A stretch of DNA of 39,809 nucleotides, taken from positions 1 to 39,809 of the forward strand of contig JAFDGR010000007.1 in assembly GCA_019309145.1 (NCBI GenBank), given 5' to 3'. Positions 24,269-33,074 of the stretch are shown here, in pieces. Below the pieces are notes generated by a model. It had not been told where the DNA came from and searched no databases. It saw only the letters and a program-made list of their open reading frames with translations. The position numbers and the translations under genes were made by a program. Each line of letters begins with the position of its first letter. Positions within the stretch are counted from its first letter, which is position 1. The stretch comes from Deltaproteobacteria bacterium. GTDB taxonomy: Bacteria; Desulfobacterota; DSM-4660; Desulfatiglandales; Desulfatiglandaceae.

Positions 24269-25144
24269 ATGACCTTTCAAGAGCTTTTTTCATGTCTGCA
24301 AGCTTTTTGGGCGGAGAAAGGGTGTGTTATACAACAACCCTACGGCCTGGAAGTGGGAGCGGGCACCTTTAATCCGGCAACCCTGTTACGCGTTCTCGGC
24401 CCAGAACCATGGGCGGTAGCCTATGTGGAGCCGTCCCGGAGGCCCACAGACGGCAGGTACGGTGAAAACCCAAACCGTCTTTGTCACTACTACCAGTATC
24501 AGGTTATCATAAAACCATCTCCCCTGGAGATTCAGGATCTGTACCTGGACAGCCTGAAGGCGCTGGGCATAGACCCTCTTGACCATGATATCCGTTTTGT
24601 CGAGGATGATTGGGAATCTCCCACCCTGGGCGCCTCAGGCCTTGGCTGGGAAGTGTGGCTTGACGGGATGGAGATCACCCAGTTTACCTATTTTCAACAG
24701 GCTGGAAGTGTGCGCCTGGATCCCATTTCGGTAGAGCTTACCTACGGGCTTGAAAGAATCGCTATGTACTTACAGGGAAGGGAAAATGTGTATGACCTGG
24801 CGTGGAACGAACAAGTAACCTACGGGGATATTCACAGGAAAGGGGAATGGGAACTCTCGGTATACCATTTTGAGAAAGCGGACGTGGATATGCTCCTGGA
24901 GCTGTTCAATATGTACGAAGCCGAATCCACTCATTTGAGCGAGGAAGGCCTGGTTCTCCCTGCATATGACTACTGCCTGAAATGCTCCCATACCTTTAAT
25001 ATACTGGATGCAAGGGGAGCAATCAGTGTGACCGAGAGATCACAGTACATTGATCGGATCAGGCACCTTGCCAGACAGGTTGCGAGGAACTATCTGGCGC
25101 AAAGGGAAGAACTGGGGTACCCTTTGATGAAAAAGAGGAACTGA
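24269..25144 (+). CDS. glyQ: Glycyl-tRNA synthetase alpha subunit
   Basis: A 291-residue catalytic subunit of the bacterial alpha2-beta2 glycyl-tRNA synthetase, charging tRNA-Gly with glycine. The family signature runs from [19 protein letters not shown] through [19 protein letters not shown] and [22 protein letters not shown] 24269 is right because GGAGG is 5 bases upstream and the length equals that of known GlyQ; the longer frame from 24167 starts inside the promoter. glyS follows after 50 bases, so the two make an operon. The C-terminal half includes EYAESTHLS-like helices that bind the beta subunit. Confidence 0.96.
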   Translation: MTFQELFSCLQAFWAEKGCVIQQPYGLEVGAGTFNPATLLRVLGPEPWAVAYVEPSRRPTDGRYGENPNRLCHYYQYQVIIKPSPLEIQDLYLDSLKALGIDPLDHDIRFVEDDWESPTLGASGLGWEVWLDGMEITQFTYFQQAGSVRLDPISVELTYGLERIAMYLQGRENVYDLAWNEQVTYGDIHRKGEWELSVYHFEKADVDMLLELFNMYEAESTHLSEEGLVLPAYDYCLKCSHTFNILDARGAISVTERSQYIDRIRHLARQVARNYLAQREELGYPLMKKRN

Positions 25145-25194
25145 ACGGGCATGATGAACGGTGAACAGCGTAGGAGCGGAAACAGGATAAAAAC

Positions 25195-27273
25195 ATGAAA
25201 GGCGAACTTTTACTGGAAATTGGAACAGAAGAAATACCGGCAGGGTATTTGGCAAACGGTTTGAACTCCTTCCTGAACTTGACGCTTGAAATGCTCAAAG
25301 AGAACAGGATTGAGATGCATACCCCACTTCATGCCTATGGCACTCCACGCCGGCTGATCCTCATGGGAAGGGGCCTGCCCCAAAAGCAGGAGGATATGAT
25401 CCAGGAAATTACCGGGCCTCCGAAGGCGGTCGCATATGATCAGGATGGACATCCTACAAAGGCCGCGGAAGGTTTTGCAAAAAAACAAGGTGTCTCCATT
25501 GACGAGCTTTCCACCACCACAACCCCAAAGGGGGAATATCTTTATATCAAACGACAGATTGCGGGAAAGGCAACAGCTCAGATCCTCGCCGAGAATTTGC
25601 CGAAGGTAGTAGAACGGATTCCGTGGCCCAAGACCATGCGATGGGGAAATAGAGGGTTTTCGTTTGTTCGTCCAATACACTGGATCCTGGCCTTGTTTGA
25701 TGGCGAGATAATCCCTTTTACCATAGCGGGTATCACGGCGGATACCTTGACCTTCGGACATCGCTTTCTGGCGCCGGATGCCGTCAGGGTTTCCGGCATC
25801 GATGATTATCTTCAGGCGATGAAAAAAGGCTTCGTCATCATTGATCAAAACGAACGCGAGAGACTCATTGAGGAAAAGATCGAGGCCGTTGCCCGGGAGG
25901 TTGGGGGAAAGCCGGGAGAAGACCCTGAGCTTTTGTCGACGGTAGCAAATCTGGTGGAGTATCCTTCAGCGGTTTGCGGTGGTTTTGACGAGGCATTTCT
26001 CCGTCTTCCTGCCCCGGTCCTGATAACACCCATGAAGGAGCACCAGAAATATTTTGCCGTCTACAACGACCAGGGAAGCTTGATGCCCAACTTCGTAGCG
26101 GTGAACAACACCCTGGCGAGAGATGAAAGGGTTGTGCGAACAGGGCACGAACGGGTTCTCAGGGCGAGGCTTTCAGATGCTGATTTCTTTTTTGAAGAGG
26201 ACAGGAAACGTCCGCTCGGGGACCGCCTCGATGATCTGAAGGGGGTCATATTCCAGGCTCAACTGGGGACATCATACGAGAAAGTCACCCGTTTTGCCAA
26301 GTTGGCAGAATATCTTGGAAAAAAGGTCCTCCCCGATCAAGTTGATGATATCAGGACGGTTGCGGAGCTTTGTAAATGTGACCTTGTCACCCAGATGGTG
26401 ACAGAATTTCCTTCACTCCAGGGCACAATGGGGAGAGAATACGCGAGATTGGAAGGATACCCGGAATGGATTTGCACGGCAATTCATGAACACTATCTCC
26501 CGGACAGGGCAGGCGGGAAGCTCCCGGATTCAAAGATTGGAGCGATTGTCGGTCTTGCGGACAGAATGGATACGATCTGCGGCTATTTTGTTCTTGGTAT
26601 GGAACCTTCAGGGACGGCTGACCCTTATGCTCTCCGGCGGCACGCTATCGCTATCCTCAGGCTTCTTGAAGCCTTTGCCTGGGATCTATCCCTGGTTGGA
26701 TTTATAATGGAGAGTCTCTCTCTTTTGAAGCGGAGCTTGACCTTTGAAATGGAGCCCATCGCCGACAAGGTGCTCCAGTTTTTCAGGGAACGATACAAGC
26801 AACTGATGCTCCGGAACGGGTACGAAAGCGAATACATTGACGCGGTGATATCAGCGGGATTCGATCACATCTCCCTTGTCAAACCGCGAATCGAGCAGGT
26901 CAGGAACTATGCCCGGGAGTCCGCGGGATTTGAAGCTCTCGCCTTTACATTCAAGCGAATCATCAATATGCTGAAACGAGAAAAGACGACCTATGAGGTA
27001 GACCCTGATCTCTTCCAGGAAGAGTGCGAAAGAGCGCTTTGGGAGCAATACCAGGAGGCGGATGAGTGCATGAAATCATCCGTTTCCAGCAACCGCTATG
27101 CCGAGGCAATGGACATCCTGGCCCGATTGAAGAGGCCGGTAGATGCATTTTTTGACGGGGTGGAAATTCTTACAAAGGACTCACCGGCTCTTCGACAAAA
27201 CCGTATCGGGCTGCTCCAGGGGCTGGCAGGACTTTTCTTGAAGATCGCTGACTTTTCCAAGCTCTCCATCTGA
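25195..27273 (+). CDS. glyS: Glycyl-tRNA synthetase beta subunit
   Basis: A 692-residue tRNA-binding subunit of glycyl-tRNA synthetase, matching the usual length of about 690. It opens with LLLEIGTEEIPAGYL and contains KTMRWGNRGFSFVRPIHWIL, VITPMKEHQKYFAV-like text (LITPMKEHQKYF) and a C-terminal anticodon-binding part ending RIGLLQGLAGLFLKIADFSKL. ATG 25195 is preceded by AGGATAAAAA, a modest ribosome site. It ends one base before the stop of the convergent mltA, leaving no room for a separate terminator. No anomalies seen. Confidence 0.96.
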   Translation: MKGELLLEIGTEEIPAGYLANGLNSFLNLTLEMLKENRIEMHTPLHAYGTPRRLILMGRGLPQKQEDMIQEITGPPKAVAYDQDGHPTKAAEGFAKKQGVSIDELSTTTTPKGEYLYIKRQIAGKATAQILAENLPKVVERIPWPKTMRWGNRGFSFVRPIHWILALFDGEIIPFTIAGITADTLTFGHRFLAPDAVRVSGIDDYLQAMKKGFVIIDQNERERLIEEKIEAVAREVGGKPGEDPELLSTVANLVEYPSAVCGGFDEAFLRLPAPVLITPMKEHQKYFAVYNDQGSLMPNFVAVNNTLARDERVVRTGHERVLRARLSDADFFFEEDRKRPLGDRLDDLKGVIFQAQLGTSYEKVTRFAKLAEYLGKKVLPDQVDDIRTVAELCKCDLVTQMVTEFPSLQGTMGREYARLEGYPEWICTAIHEHYLPDRAGGKLPDSKIGAIVGLADRMDTICGYFVLGMEPSGTADPYALRRHAIAILRLLEAFAWDLSLVGFIMESLSLLKRSLTFEMEPIADKVLQFFRERYKQLMLRNGYESEYIDAVISAGFDHISLVKPRIEQVRNYARESAGFEALAFTFKRIINMLKREKTTYEVDPDLFQEECERALWEQYQEADECMKSSVSSNRYAEAMDILARLKRPVDAFFDGVEILTKDSPALRQNRIGLLQGLAGLFLKIADFSKLSI

Positions 27274-27274
27274 G

Positions 27275-28522
27275 TCAGGGTTTCTTGATCAAGAAATAGA
27301 GTTCCCCTTCGTGTTTCAAATGACCGGCGGCAATTTCGGCATAGTGGCCGCTTCCCCAGAATATGTCAGCTCTCCCGGCACCACGTATAGCACCCCCCGT
27401 GTCCTGGTTCAGGACAAAGCGCGAAAACTTTTTCCATCCCACAATGGTATCGGTTTCATCGATCGTTGGCTTCTGGCAGGAGATGAAAGCCAGGGATCCC
27501 TTTGGAAACAATCTTGAATCAAGCGCAATGGACCGCCCGGGTGTCAAGGGGACACCGATATTTCCAAGGGGACCTTTCTCAAGGACCCTGAAAAAAACAT
27601 ATGATGGGTTGTAGTTCAGGATCTCCTGCACAAGGGATGGATGGGTCGCAAGAAAGCCCCGGATAGATTGCATGGACATTTGTTCTTTTTCAAGGAGGCC
27701 GTTGTCGAGGAGGTACCGCCCGATGCTCCGATAGGGTTGGCCATTTGAACTGCTGTAGCCTACGCAAATGCTCTTGCCCCCGGGGAGGATCAATCGACCG
27801 GAGCCTTGGATTTGCAGAAACGCAACATCCACGGGATCCTTGAGCCATGCGATTTCCAGGTTTCTTCCGCCGAGCACCTTCTGCGCTTCAATCTGGAGCC
27901 TGGTATAGTAAGGGACGATGGTATCGCCGGCAAGCCGGCCCACGATGCTCTCTCCTTTGTATTTTTTCCGAAAGCGGGACAGGTCTATCTTGATAAGGTC
28001 GTCTGGTTTCCGATAGAGGGGATACTTGAACGTCGCGTCGGGGATCAGCCTGGCCTCAAAAGTCGGCTCAAAATAACCGGTGAAAAGAACTTTGTTGTTG
28101 CCGGCGCGTCCAGTTGCCCTGTAGATCCAGAAAAGATTTCTGATGGCATTGTTCAGTTCACGCGCTTGTTTTCCCTGGGAAAGGAGATCGAGAAGCGCCC
28201 TCTGGCTTTCCATGACCTGTTTGCAGATGAACGTGGCAGAACCGTAGGAAAAAACCGTATCCTGCGGCAGGCGTTCCAGGTACAGGAGATTCCGGTCAAC
28301 GGCTGCGGCAAGGGAATCAAGATCCATATCGTCCGCGAAGTGCGGATAGAAAAAACGAACCCTGCTGAGGGCCTCTTCAGGCCTGCTCGCCTCTTTGGTC
28401 AGTGTTGGATGGCATCCGGAAAGCAGAGAAAGGGAAAGCAGGGCAATGCCGATCGTAAGAACCCACATGAGAGGGGGTGCGGGGAAAGGGAACCCCCTTT
28501 TCCCTGTATTGCATGAAAACAT
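27275..28522 (-). CDS. mltA: Membrane-bound lytic murein transglycosylase A (MltA)
   Basis: A 415-residue outer-membrane lipoprotein predicted to cleave peptidoglycan between MurNAc and GlcNAc with 1,6-anhydro ring formation. The N-terminus is basic then hydrophobic (MWVLTIGIALLSLSLL) ending in lipobox LLSGC at about residues 33-37. The MltA domain has FTGYFEPTFEARL and PLYRKPDDL, and the 3D-type end NQDTGGAIRGAGRADIFWGSG (Asp374 and Asp386 are candidate catalytic residues) closing with YFLIKK. AAAGGAG lies 13 bases before ATG 28522; a later ATG at residue 19 also heads a signal sequence. A sigma-70 promoter lies 40 bases upstream. Divergent from lpxC. Confidence 0.92.
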   Translation of the reverse strand: MFSCNTGKRGFPFPAPPLMWVLTIGIALLSLSLLSGCHPTLTKEASRPEEALSRVRFFYPHFADDMDLDSLAAAVDRNLLYLERLPQDTVFSYGSATFICKQVMESQRALLDLLSQGKQARELNNAIRNLFWIYRATGRAGNNKVLFTGYFEPTFEARLIPDATFKYPLYRKPDDLIKIDLSRFRKKYKGESIVGRLAGDTIVPYYTRLQIEAQKVLGGRNLEIAWLKDPVDVAFLQIQGSGRLILPGGKSICVGYSSSNGQPYRSIGRYLLDNGLLEKEQMSMQSIRGFLATHPSLVQEILNYNPSYVFFRVLEKGPLGNIGVPLTPGRSIALDSRLFPKGSLAFISCQKPTIDETDTIVGWKKFSRFVLNQDTGGAIRGAGRADIFWGSGHYAEIAAGHLKHEGELYFLIKKP

Positions 28523-28569
28523 CTCTGAAGACTAACTCCTTTGTATCGCTTTGCTATAGATTTGAAAGT

Positions 28570-28598
28570 AATATACCTGTTCTTGTTTTTCAAGCCAA
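28570..28598 (-). promoter_or_regulatory. Sigma-70-type promoter for mltA
   Basis: On the minus strand TTGGCT (28598-28593) and TATATT (28575-28570) are spaced by 17 bases; the predicted start near 28563 gives a 40-base leader before mltA. It shares the 313-base gap 28523-28835 with the lpxC control region. Confidence 0.5.
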
Positions 28599-28693
28599 GA
28601 GTTGTTGAAGGAAACAGGGAAAAAAGAGAGTTTTTTATAAAAGAGGCTGAAAACATGTGTTTATTTTGCCACAATACCTCGTATTGCTTTCTT

Positions 28694-28728
28694 TTTATGC
28701 AAAGGTAATGGGGCGTATTATGCATAAA
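28694..28728 (+). promoter_or_regulatory. Inverted repeat upstream of the lpxC sigma-54 promoter (candidate enhancer-binding site)
   Basis: TTTATGCA (28694-28701) and TGCATAAA (28721-28728) are exact reverse complements separated by 19 bases. The centre lies about 95 bases before the predicted lpxC transcription start, where sigma-54 activators usually bind. The role as an activator site is inference from position. Confidence 0.4.
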
Positions 28729-28778
28729 GATATCGAGAAATCAGCTACATAGCTTTGGTCAAAAAGGGATGGAAATGT

Positions 28779-28795
28779 TTGGCATGCTCCTTGCT
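28779..28795 (+). promoter_or_regulatory. Sigma-54 (RpoN) promoter of lpxC
   Basis: TTGGCATGCTCCTTGCT matches the sigma-54 consensus YTGGCAYGNNNNTTGCW almost completely; GG (28781-28782) and GC (28793-28794) are exactly ten bases apart. The predicted start near 28806 leaves a 30-base leader containing GAGGAG (28824-28829), the ribosome site for the GTG at 28836. This also rules out the in-frame ATG at 28755, which lies before the promoter. Confidence 0.75.
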
Positions 28796-28835
28796 TATGA
28801 GTCAGGTGTTGAGAAAAATAATTGAGGAGCACACC

Positions 28836-29765
28836 GTGGACTACAAACAGCGAACATTGAAAAAAGCAGTGGAATGCACCGGCATCGGTCTCCACTCCGG
28901 AGAGAAGAGCACGATTGTTCTCAGGCCGGCCCCCCCTAATACAGGAATTCAGTTCTGTCGGGCTGATATACCTGGGCTTCCCACAGTGAAGGCGCAGTTT
29001 GATCAGGTTGCAGATACGATGCTGGCTACCACCATTGGAATGAATGGCTGCAAGATAGGGACGGTGGAGCATCTGATGGCCGCTTTTTACGGCCTTGGTA
29101 TTGACAATGCCCTCGTGGAGGTGGATGGACCCGAAGTGCCGATCATGGATGGGAGTTCAGCCCCTTTTGTCTATTTAATAAAAAGCGCGGGAATCAATCA
29201 ACAGAAGGAACCGAAGCGATTCTTGGTGATCAGAAAACGTTTTGAACTAAAAGACGGAAACAGGTCTGTGTGTATTAAGCCGTCAAAAGAACTCAAAATA
29301 AGCTATTTTATTGATTTTCCCCATCCTCTGCTGCGAAGGCAGGAATATGAGCTCCGGTTCTCCGGCAGGGATTTTGTACGGGAAATCAGCACTGCGAGAA
29401 CATTCGGGTTTTTGAAAGACATCCAGATGTTGAAAGACAATGGCCTCGCACGCGGCGGGTCGCTTGACAACGCCATTGTGCTGGATGATTTTAAGATTTT
29501 GAACGAAGATGGGCTGCGGTTCAAAGATGAATTTGTCAGGCACAAGATCTTGGATTTTATCGGTGATCTCTCCATCATCGGGTATCCTGTGATCGGTCAT
29601 TTCGTGGTGAAAAGATCAGGCCACTTTTTAAATCACCAGATGTTCAAAAGTCTCATGCAGGAAACAAAGTACTGGGAGGTCGTCACGTTCGAGAACCCCG
29701 AGGACTGCACCAAGAATCAGGTAAAAATACCGGCTTTCGGGAGTCTGGACGCAATGCCTGCCTGA
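28836..29765 (+). CDS. lpxC: UDP-3-O-acyl-N-acetylglucosamine deacetylase LpxC
   Basis: Zinc amidase of 309 residues carrying out the committed step of lipid A synthesis in the cytoplasm. Zinc ligands are visible at His79 (VEHLMAAFYGLG), His236 and Asp240 (RHKILDFIGD), and the catalytic His267 lies in GHFLNH. The start is GTG at 28836, six bases after GAGGAG and just behind the sigma-54 promoter; this gives the normal family length of about 305. A strong terminator follows 25 bases after the stop, so lpxC appears to be a single-gene transcript, unusual because in many Proteobacteria it sits at the end of the division cluster with housekeeping promoters. Confidence 0.96.
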   Translation: MDYKQRTLKKAVECTGIGLHSGEKSTIVLRPAPPNTGIQFCRADIPGLPTVKAQFDQVADTMLATTIGMNGCKIGTVEHLMAAFYGLGIDNALVEVDGPEVPIMDGSSAPFVYLIKSAGINQQKEPKRFLVIRKRFELKDGNRSVCIKPSKELKISYFIDFPHPLLRRQEYELRFSGRDFVREISTARTFGFLKDIQMLKDNGLARGGSLDNAIVLDDFKILNEDGLRFKDEFVRHKILDFIGDLSIIGYPVIGHFVVKRSGHFLNHQMFKSLMQETKYWEVVTFENPEDCTKNQVKIPAFGSLDAMPA

Positions 29766-29790
29766 ACCCCATTCGCCGGCCAGTAGCTGA

Positions 29791-29832
29791 ACGGCAGACT
29801 TCATGAGAAGAAGTCTGCCGTTTTCTTTTTTT
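29791..29832 (+). terminator. Intrinsic terminator after lpxC
   Basis: A perfect 12-pair stem, ACGGCAGACTTC (29791-29802) with GAAGTCTGCCGT (29810-29821), a 7-base loop and a T-rich tail running to about 29832. It ends the lpxC transcript before the next operon's promoter. The 302 bases between lpxC and the next gene hold only this terminator and the promoter at 29891-29919. Confidence 0.92.
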
Positions 29833-29890
29833 CCCGTCATCTTTCATTTCCTTCCTGTTTCGGCTCCCCATTCCTTGGGGGAGTTACCGC

Positions 29891-29919
29891 TTGCAATTCA
29901 GTAGAGCGTTCACTATCAT
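29891..29919 (+). promoter_or_regulatory. Sigma-70-type promoter of the DUF4390/ntrY/waaA operon
   Basis: TTGCAA (29891-29896) and TATCAT (29914-29919) are 17 bases apart. The predicted start near 29926 leaves a leader of about 140 bases before 30068. Confidence 0.5.
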
Positions 29920-30067
29920 ACGTGCACATGCTTGCAAAAAAATCGCAGGAACATGTGACGAAATCATCACAATCCCGAAGGAAGAAACTCACCGCCTGCC
30001 ATTTCTCCGTCACTCAATCCCAAGGTCAAGTCCTGAGCAGCGGCTGTGAGGAGGATGCAACAGAAAG

Positions 30068-30652
30068 ATGACGATAATGCAGCGCCAGAAGAGAAAATTC
30101 GCATGGATCGCGCTCATCCTCTTTACCCTGTTGCCGGCATTGGAGATTCCTTTGTGGGCACAGGACGCCCATTTGGAAGATATCGTAGTGACCAATACAA
30201 GAGATGACTTGCTCGTTTACTTCAGCGTGAGAGATTGTTTCACTCCCCAAATGATAAAGGCTATTCAGAATGGAATTCCCACCACCTTTAATTTCTTTGT
30301 CCAGCTCTTTGAAGAAAAGGACTATGCCCTGGACAGGAAAATTGCCGATTTGAGAGTCAGTCATACTATTCGATATGACAACCTTAAGAAAACATACGTG
30401 GTCACCCTTGATGAAAAAAAGGGAAAAGCAATGTCGGTCAAGGATTTCGAAAAGGCCAAGAAATTGATGACAGAGATTGTGGGCTTGGACGTCACGAAGC
30501 TTTCAAGACTTGAAAAGAAAAAACGATACAGGGTGCGGATGATGGCCCAGCTCGACCGAATAGAATTACCGTTTCGCTTGCACTATGTCCTGTTTTTTCT
30601 CTCATTGTGGAATTTCGAGACCGACTGGTATACCGTTGAATTCGGTTATTGA
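30068..30652 (+). CDS. DUF4390 domain protein, probably exported
   Basis: A 194-residue protein with an N-terminal signal (basic QRQKRKF, then AWIALILFTLLPALEIPL and a WAQDA cleavage-like site at about residue 32) and a compact body. VRDCFTPQMIKAIQNGIPTTF and the ending LHYVLFFLSLWNFETDWYTVEF are typical of DUF4390 proteins, which commonly sit just upstream of NtrY-like kinases, as here. That linkage suggests a periplasmic partner of the kinase (inference). The start is uncertain: ATG 30068 or ATG 30077; GAGGAGG at 30048-30054 is rather far from either. A 177-base gap without a gene separates it from the kinase. Confidence 0.78.
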   Translation: MTIMQRQKRKFAWIALILFTLLPALEIPLWAQDAHLEDIVVTNTRDDLLVYFSVRDCFTPQMIKAIQNGIPTTFNFFVQLFEEKDYALDRKIADLRVSHTIRYDNLKKTYVVTLDEKKGKAMSVKDFEKAKKLMTEIVGLDVTKLSRLEKKKRYRVRMMAQLDRIELPFRLHYVLFFLSLWNFETDWYTVEFGY

Positions 30653-30829
30653 TTTTATTATTCATCGAAAAACCTGTTCCTCAGGGCCAGGTCAGAGGGC
30701 AAACGCTCTGCCGCAGCATAAATCATGATTGTAGTGAGCTACCGTTTGGAGTGAACGAACATCGAACGTTGCATTGGAAATGATGCAGTCACAGAGATGG
30801 GGTGTGGAGGCAGGTTGTAGCATAGGGCG

Positions 30830-33073
30830 ATGAAGAATTACCAGGAAGCAGAGAAACGGGATCAGGAAAGGAGACGCCGGGAAAGATATCTCATCGTTCT
30901 CCTGGCTGGAGTGGTCTCCCTGTTGACCTATGCGGGGACCCGGGTTTTCGACCTTGGGCTCGAACTCCCTTTTTCCAGCAATATCTTGATCTTCGCTCTC
31001 ATTAACGTGAATGTTATCTTGCTCCTCTTGCTCCTGTTCCTCTCGGTGAGAAACCTGGTCAAACTGTTTTTCGAAAGAAAAAAAGGCATCATGGGTGCAA
31101 AGCTCAGGACAAAACTCGTCCTGGCCTTTATTACCCTGTCGCTGCTTCCTACCGTTATTCTCTTTTTTGTATCGGTGCAGTTCATATCAACCTCCATCGA
31201 GTACTGGTTTCATCTTCAGATCGAACAGTCTCTGAAGAATTCTCTTGAAGTTGGTCGTGATTACTACAAGAGGATGACGGATGACATCTTCGCGCTTGGG
31301 AACAACATAAGCCGGGTCATAACCTATGAAGGGTACATGCTGGTTTCAAAGCAGGGGGAACTGGAAAAATTCGTTCAGGAAAAGAGAAAAGAGTATCATC
31401 TGGCGTCCTTAAAAGTTTTTTCAGGAAAGCTCAAGCTTCGTTGCGGTTCTGAAAACAGATCGGTCGATCTGAGTACGTTCCGGGGGCCCGGTGTGGACCT
31501 CCTCCGGAAGACGGTTGAGAAAGGGAATGAGGCGCCCTACATTGAATCCTCAACCCACGGAGATCTGGTCACCGGGATTGTTCCCATATTTTCCAGGACG
31601 GAATCAAAGGCTGTTGTGGGGCTTGTCTTTGCATCGAAGTTCGTTCCAGGCGTATTTGTGAACCGTCTCAAGGCTATATCCAGAGGGCTCCAAGAGTATC
31701 GACAACTCAAGATGCTCAAACGGCCAATCAAGATCAGTCACATGATCACCCTTTCGATCGTTACCCTTCTGATTATTTTCTCATCAATATGGTTTGGTTT
31801 TTATCTCTCGCAGGAGATAACCGTTCCCATAAAAGAACTGGCTGAAGGGACGAACCGCATTGCATCAGGAGATTATGACTTCTCCATTGACATCGTTTCC
31901 AAGGATGAAATGGGAATCCTGGTCCAATCTTTTAACAAAATGACCCTGGATCTCAAAACGGGAAAAGAGCGGCTGGAACGGGCGCACCGGGAGCTCGTGA
32001 AGAGCAACGTTGAACTGGAACAGAGAAGGCTTTACATGGAGATCGTGCTCGCGAATATCGGGGCCGGCGTCGTTTCAGCGGATCCGGAGGGAAGGATTCT
32101 CACCATTAATAAATCAGCCGAACAAATGCTCAATATTCGAGCCCGTGATATCATTGGGAAACATTACCAGGAGGTGCTGACAGGCGAGTATATTCGAATC
32201 ATTGAACAATTCGTTACGGAAAAGAAACTTTTCCGGAAAGGATTCCTGAGAAAGGAAATCCGGTTGCGGGCCGGGGGGACAAGCCTGCCTCTTCTCGTGT
32301 CTTTGAATGTACTGCGGGATGATCGGAGGAATTATCTGGGTCTCGTTGCTGTTTTTGAAGATTTAAGCGAGATTCAAAGGGCACAGAGGATGGCGGCGTG
32401 GCGGGAGGTGGCCAGGCGCATCGCGCATGAGGTGAAAAATCCGCTGACGCCCATCCAGTTATCTGCCCAGCGCCTCAACAAGCGGTATGGGGCCCGGCTG
32501 GAGAAAGACGACGGCAAGATTTTCCGGGAATGTACAGAGATGATTATCAAGCAGGTGGAAGAAATAAAGGCCCTTGTAAATGAATTTTCCACCTTCGCGA
32601 GGATGCCCACGTCTAAGCTTCTGCCAGGAGATATTCGGGAAATTATTCGCGAGGTCGTCAGCCTCTACAGTGAGGCACACAAGGGGGTACGTATTCAATT
32701 TCAAGACGCGAAAGGAATCCCGGTGCTCCATTTGGACAGGGAACAGATGAAGCGTGTCCTGATTAATCTTCTCGATAATGCCATTGCCGCCATCGAAAAA
32801 GCGGGGGAGATTGTGATCAAGCTGTCTTTTGATCAGGAGCTCCAAATGGTGAAGATAGAGTTTGCTGATAACGGCAAGGGAATCCCCGCTGCGCACAAGC
32901 CCCGTCTCTTTGAACCGTATTTTTCAACAAAAAAACAGGGAACCGGGCTGGGTCTGGCCATCGTGAGTAGCATCATTTCCGAGCATAATGGTTTTATTCG
33001 CGTGGAAGACAATATCCCGCAAGGGACAAAATTTATCATTGAGCTTCCCGTGGGGAGAACAGCGAAGGCCTGA
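30830..33073 (+). CDS. NtrY-like sensor histidine kinase (TM, HAMP, PAS, HisKA, HATPase)
   Basis: A 747-residue inner-membrane kinase. Membrane helices at about residues 21-41, 49-73, 94-118 and 303-326 frame a periplasmic region (about 119-300). Then HAMP (EITVPIKELAEGTNRIASGDYDF), PAS (IVLANIGAGVVSADPEGRI), phosphoacceptor His533 (IAHEVKNPLTPIQLSAQRL), N box (LLDNAIAAI), D-box Asp680 (DNGKGIP) and GTGLGLAIV: fully active-looking. This architecture is that of NtrY, which usually pairs with the sigma-54 activator NtrX; no regulator gene follows here. waaA starts 1 base after its stop, so kinase and lipopolysaccharide genes are co-transcribed. AGGGCG before the ATG is a weak ribosome site. Confidence 0.9.
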   Translation: MKNYQEAEKRDQERRRRERYLIVLLAGVVSLLTYAGTRVFDLGLELPFSSNILIFALINVNVILLLLLLFLSVRNLVKLFFERKKGIMGAKLRTKLVLAFITLSLLPTVILFFVSVQFISTSIEYWFHLQIEQSLKNSLEVGRDYYKRMTDDIFALGNNISRVITYEGYMLVSKQGELEKFVQEKRKEYHLASLKVFSGKLKLRCGSENRSVDLSTFRGPGVDLLRKTVEKGNEAPYIESSTHGDLVTGIVPIFSRTESKAVVGLVFASKFVPGVFVNRLKAISRGLQEYRQLKMLKRPIKISHMITLSIVTLLIIFSSIWFGFYLSQEITVPIKELAEGTNRIASGDYDFSIDIVSKDEMGILVQSFNKMTLDLKTGKERLERAHRELVKSNVELEQRRLYMEIVLANIGAGVVSADPEGRILTINKSAEQMLNIRARDIIGKHYQEVLTGEYIRIIEQFVTEKKLFRKGFLRKEIRLRAGGTSLPLLVSLNVLRDDRRNYLGLVAVFEDLSEIQRAQRMAAWREVARRIAHEVKNPLTPIQLSAQRLNKRYGARLEKDDGKIFRECTEMIIKQVEEIKALVNEFSTFARMPTSKLLPGDIREIIREVVSLYSEAHKGVRIQFQDAKGIPVLHLDREQMKRVLINLLDNAIAAIEKAGEIVIKLSFDQELQMVKIEFADNGKGIPAAHKPRLFEPYFSTKKQGTGLGLAIVSSIISEHNGFIRVEDNIPQGTKFIIELPVGRTAKA

Positions 33074-33074
33074 G

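Noticed and set aside
28755-28835. Upstream ATG for lpxC at 28755
   Set aside because: It precedes the sigma-54 promoter and would add 27 residues (MVKKGWKCLACSLLM and on) not typical of LpxC; GTG 28836 has a ribosome site and gives normal numbering of the zinc ligands.
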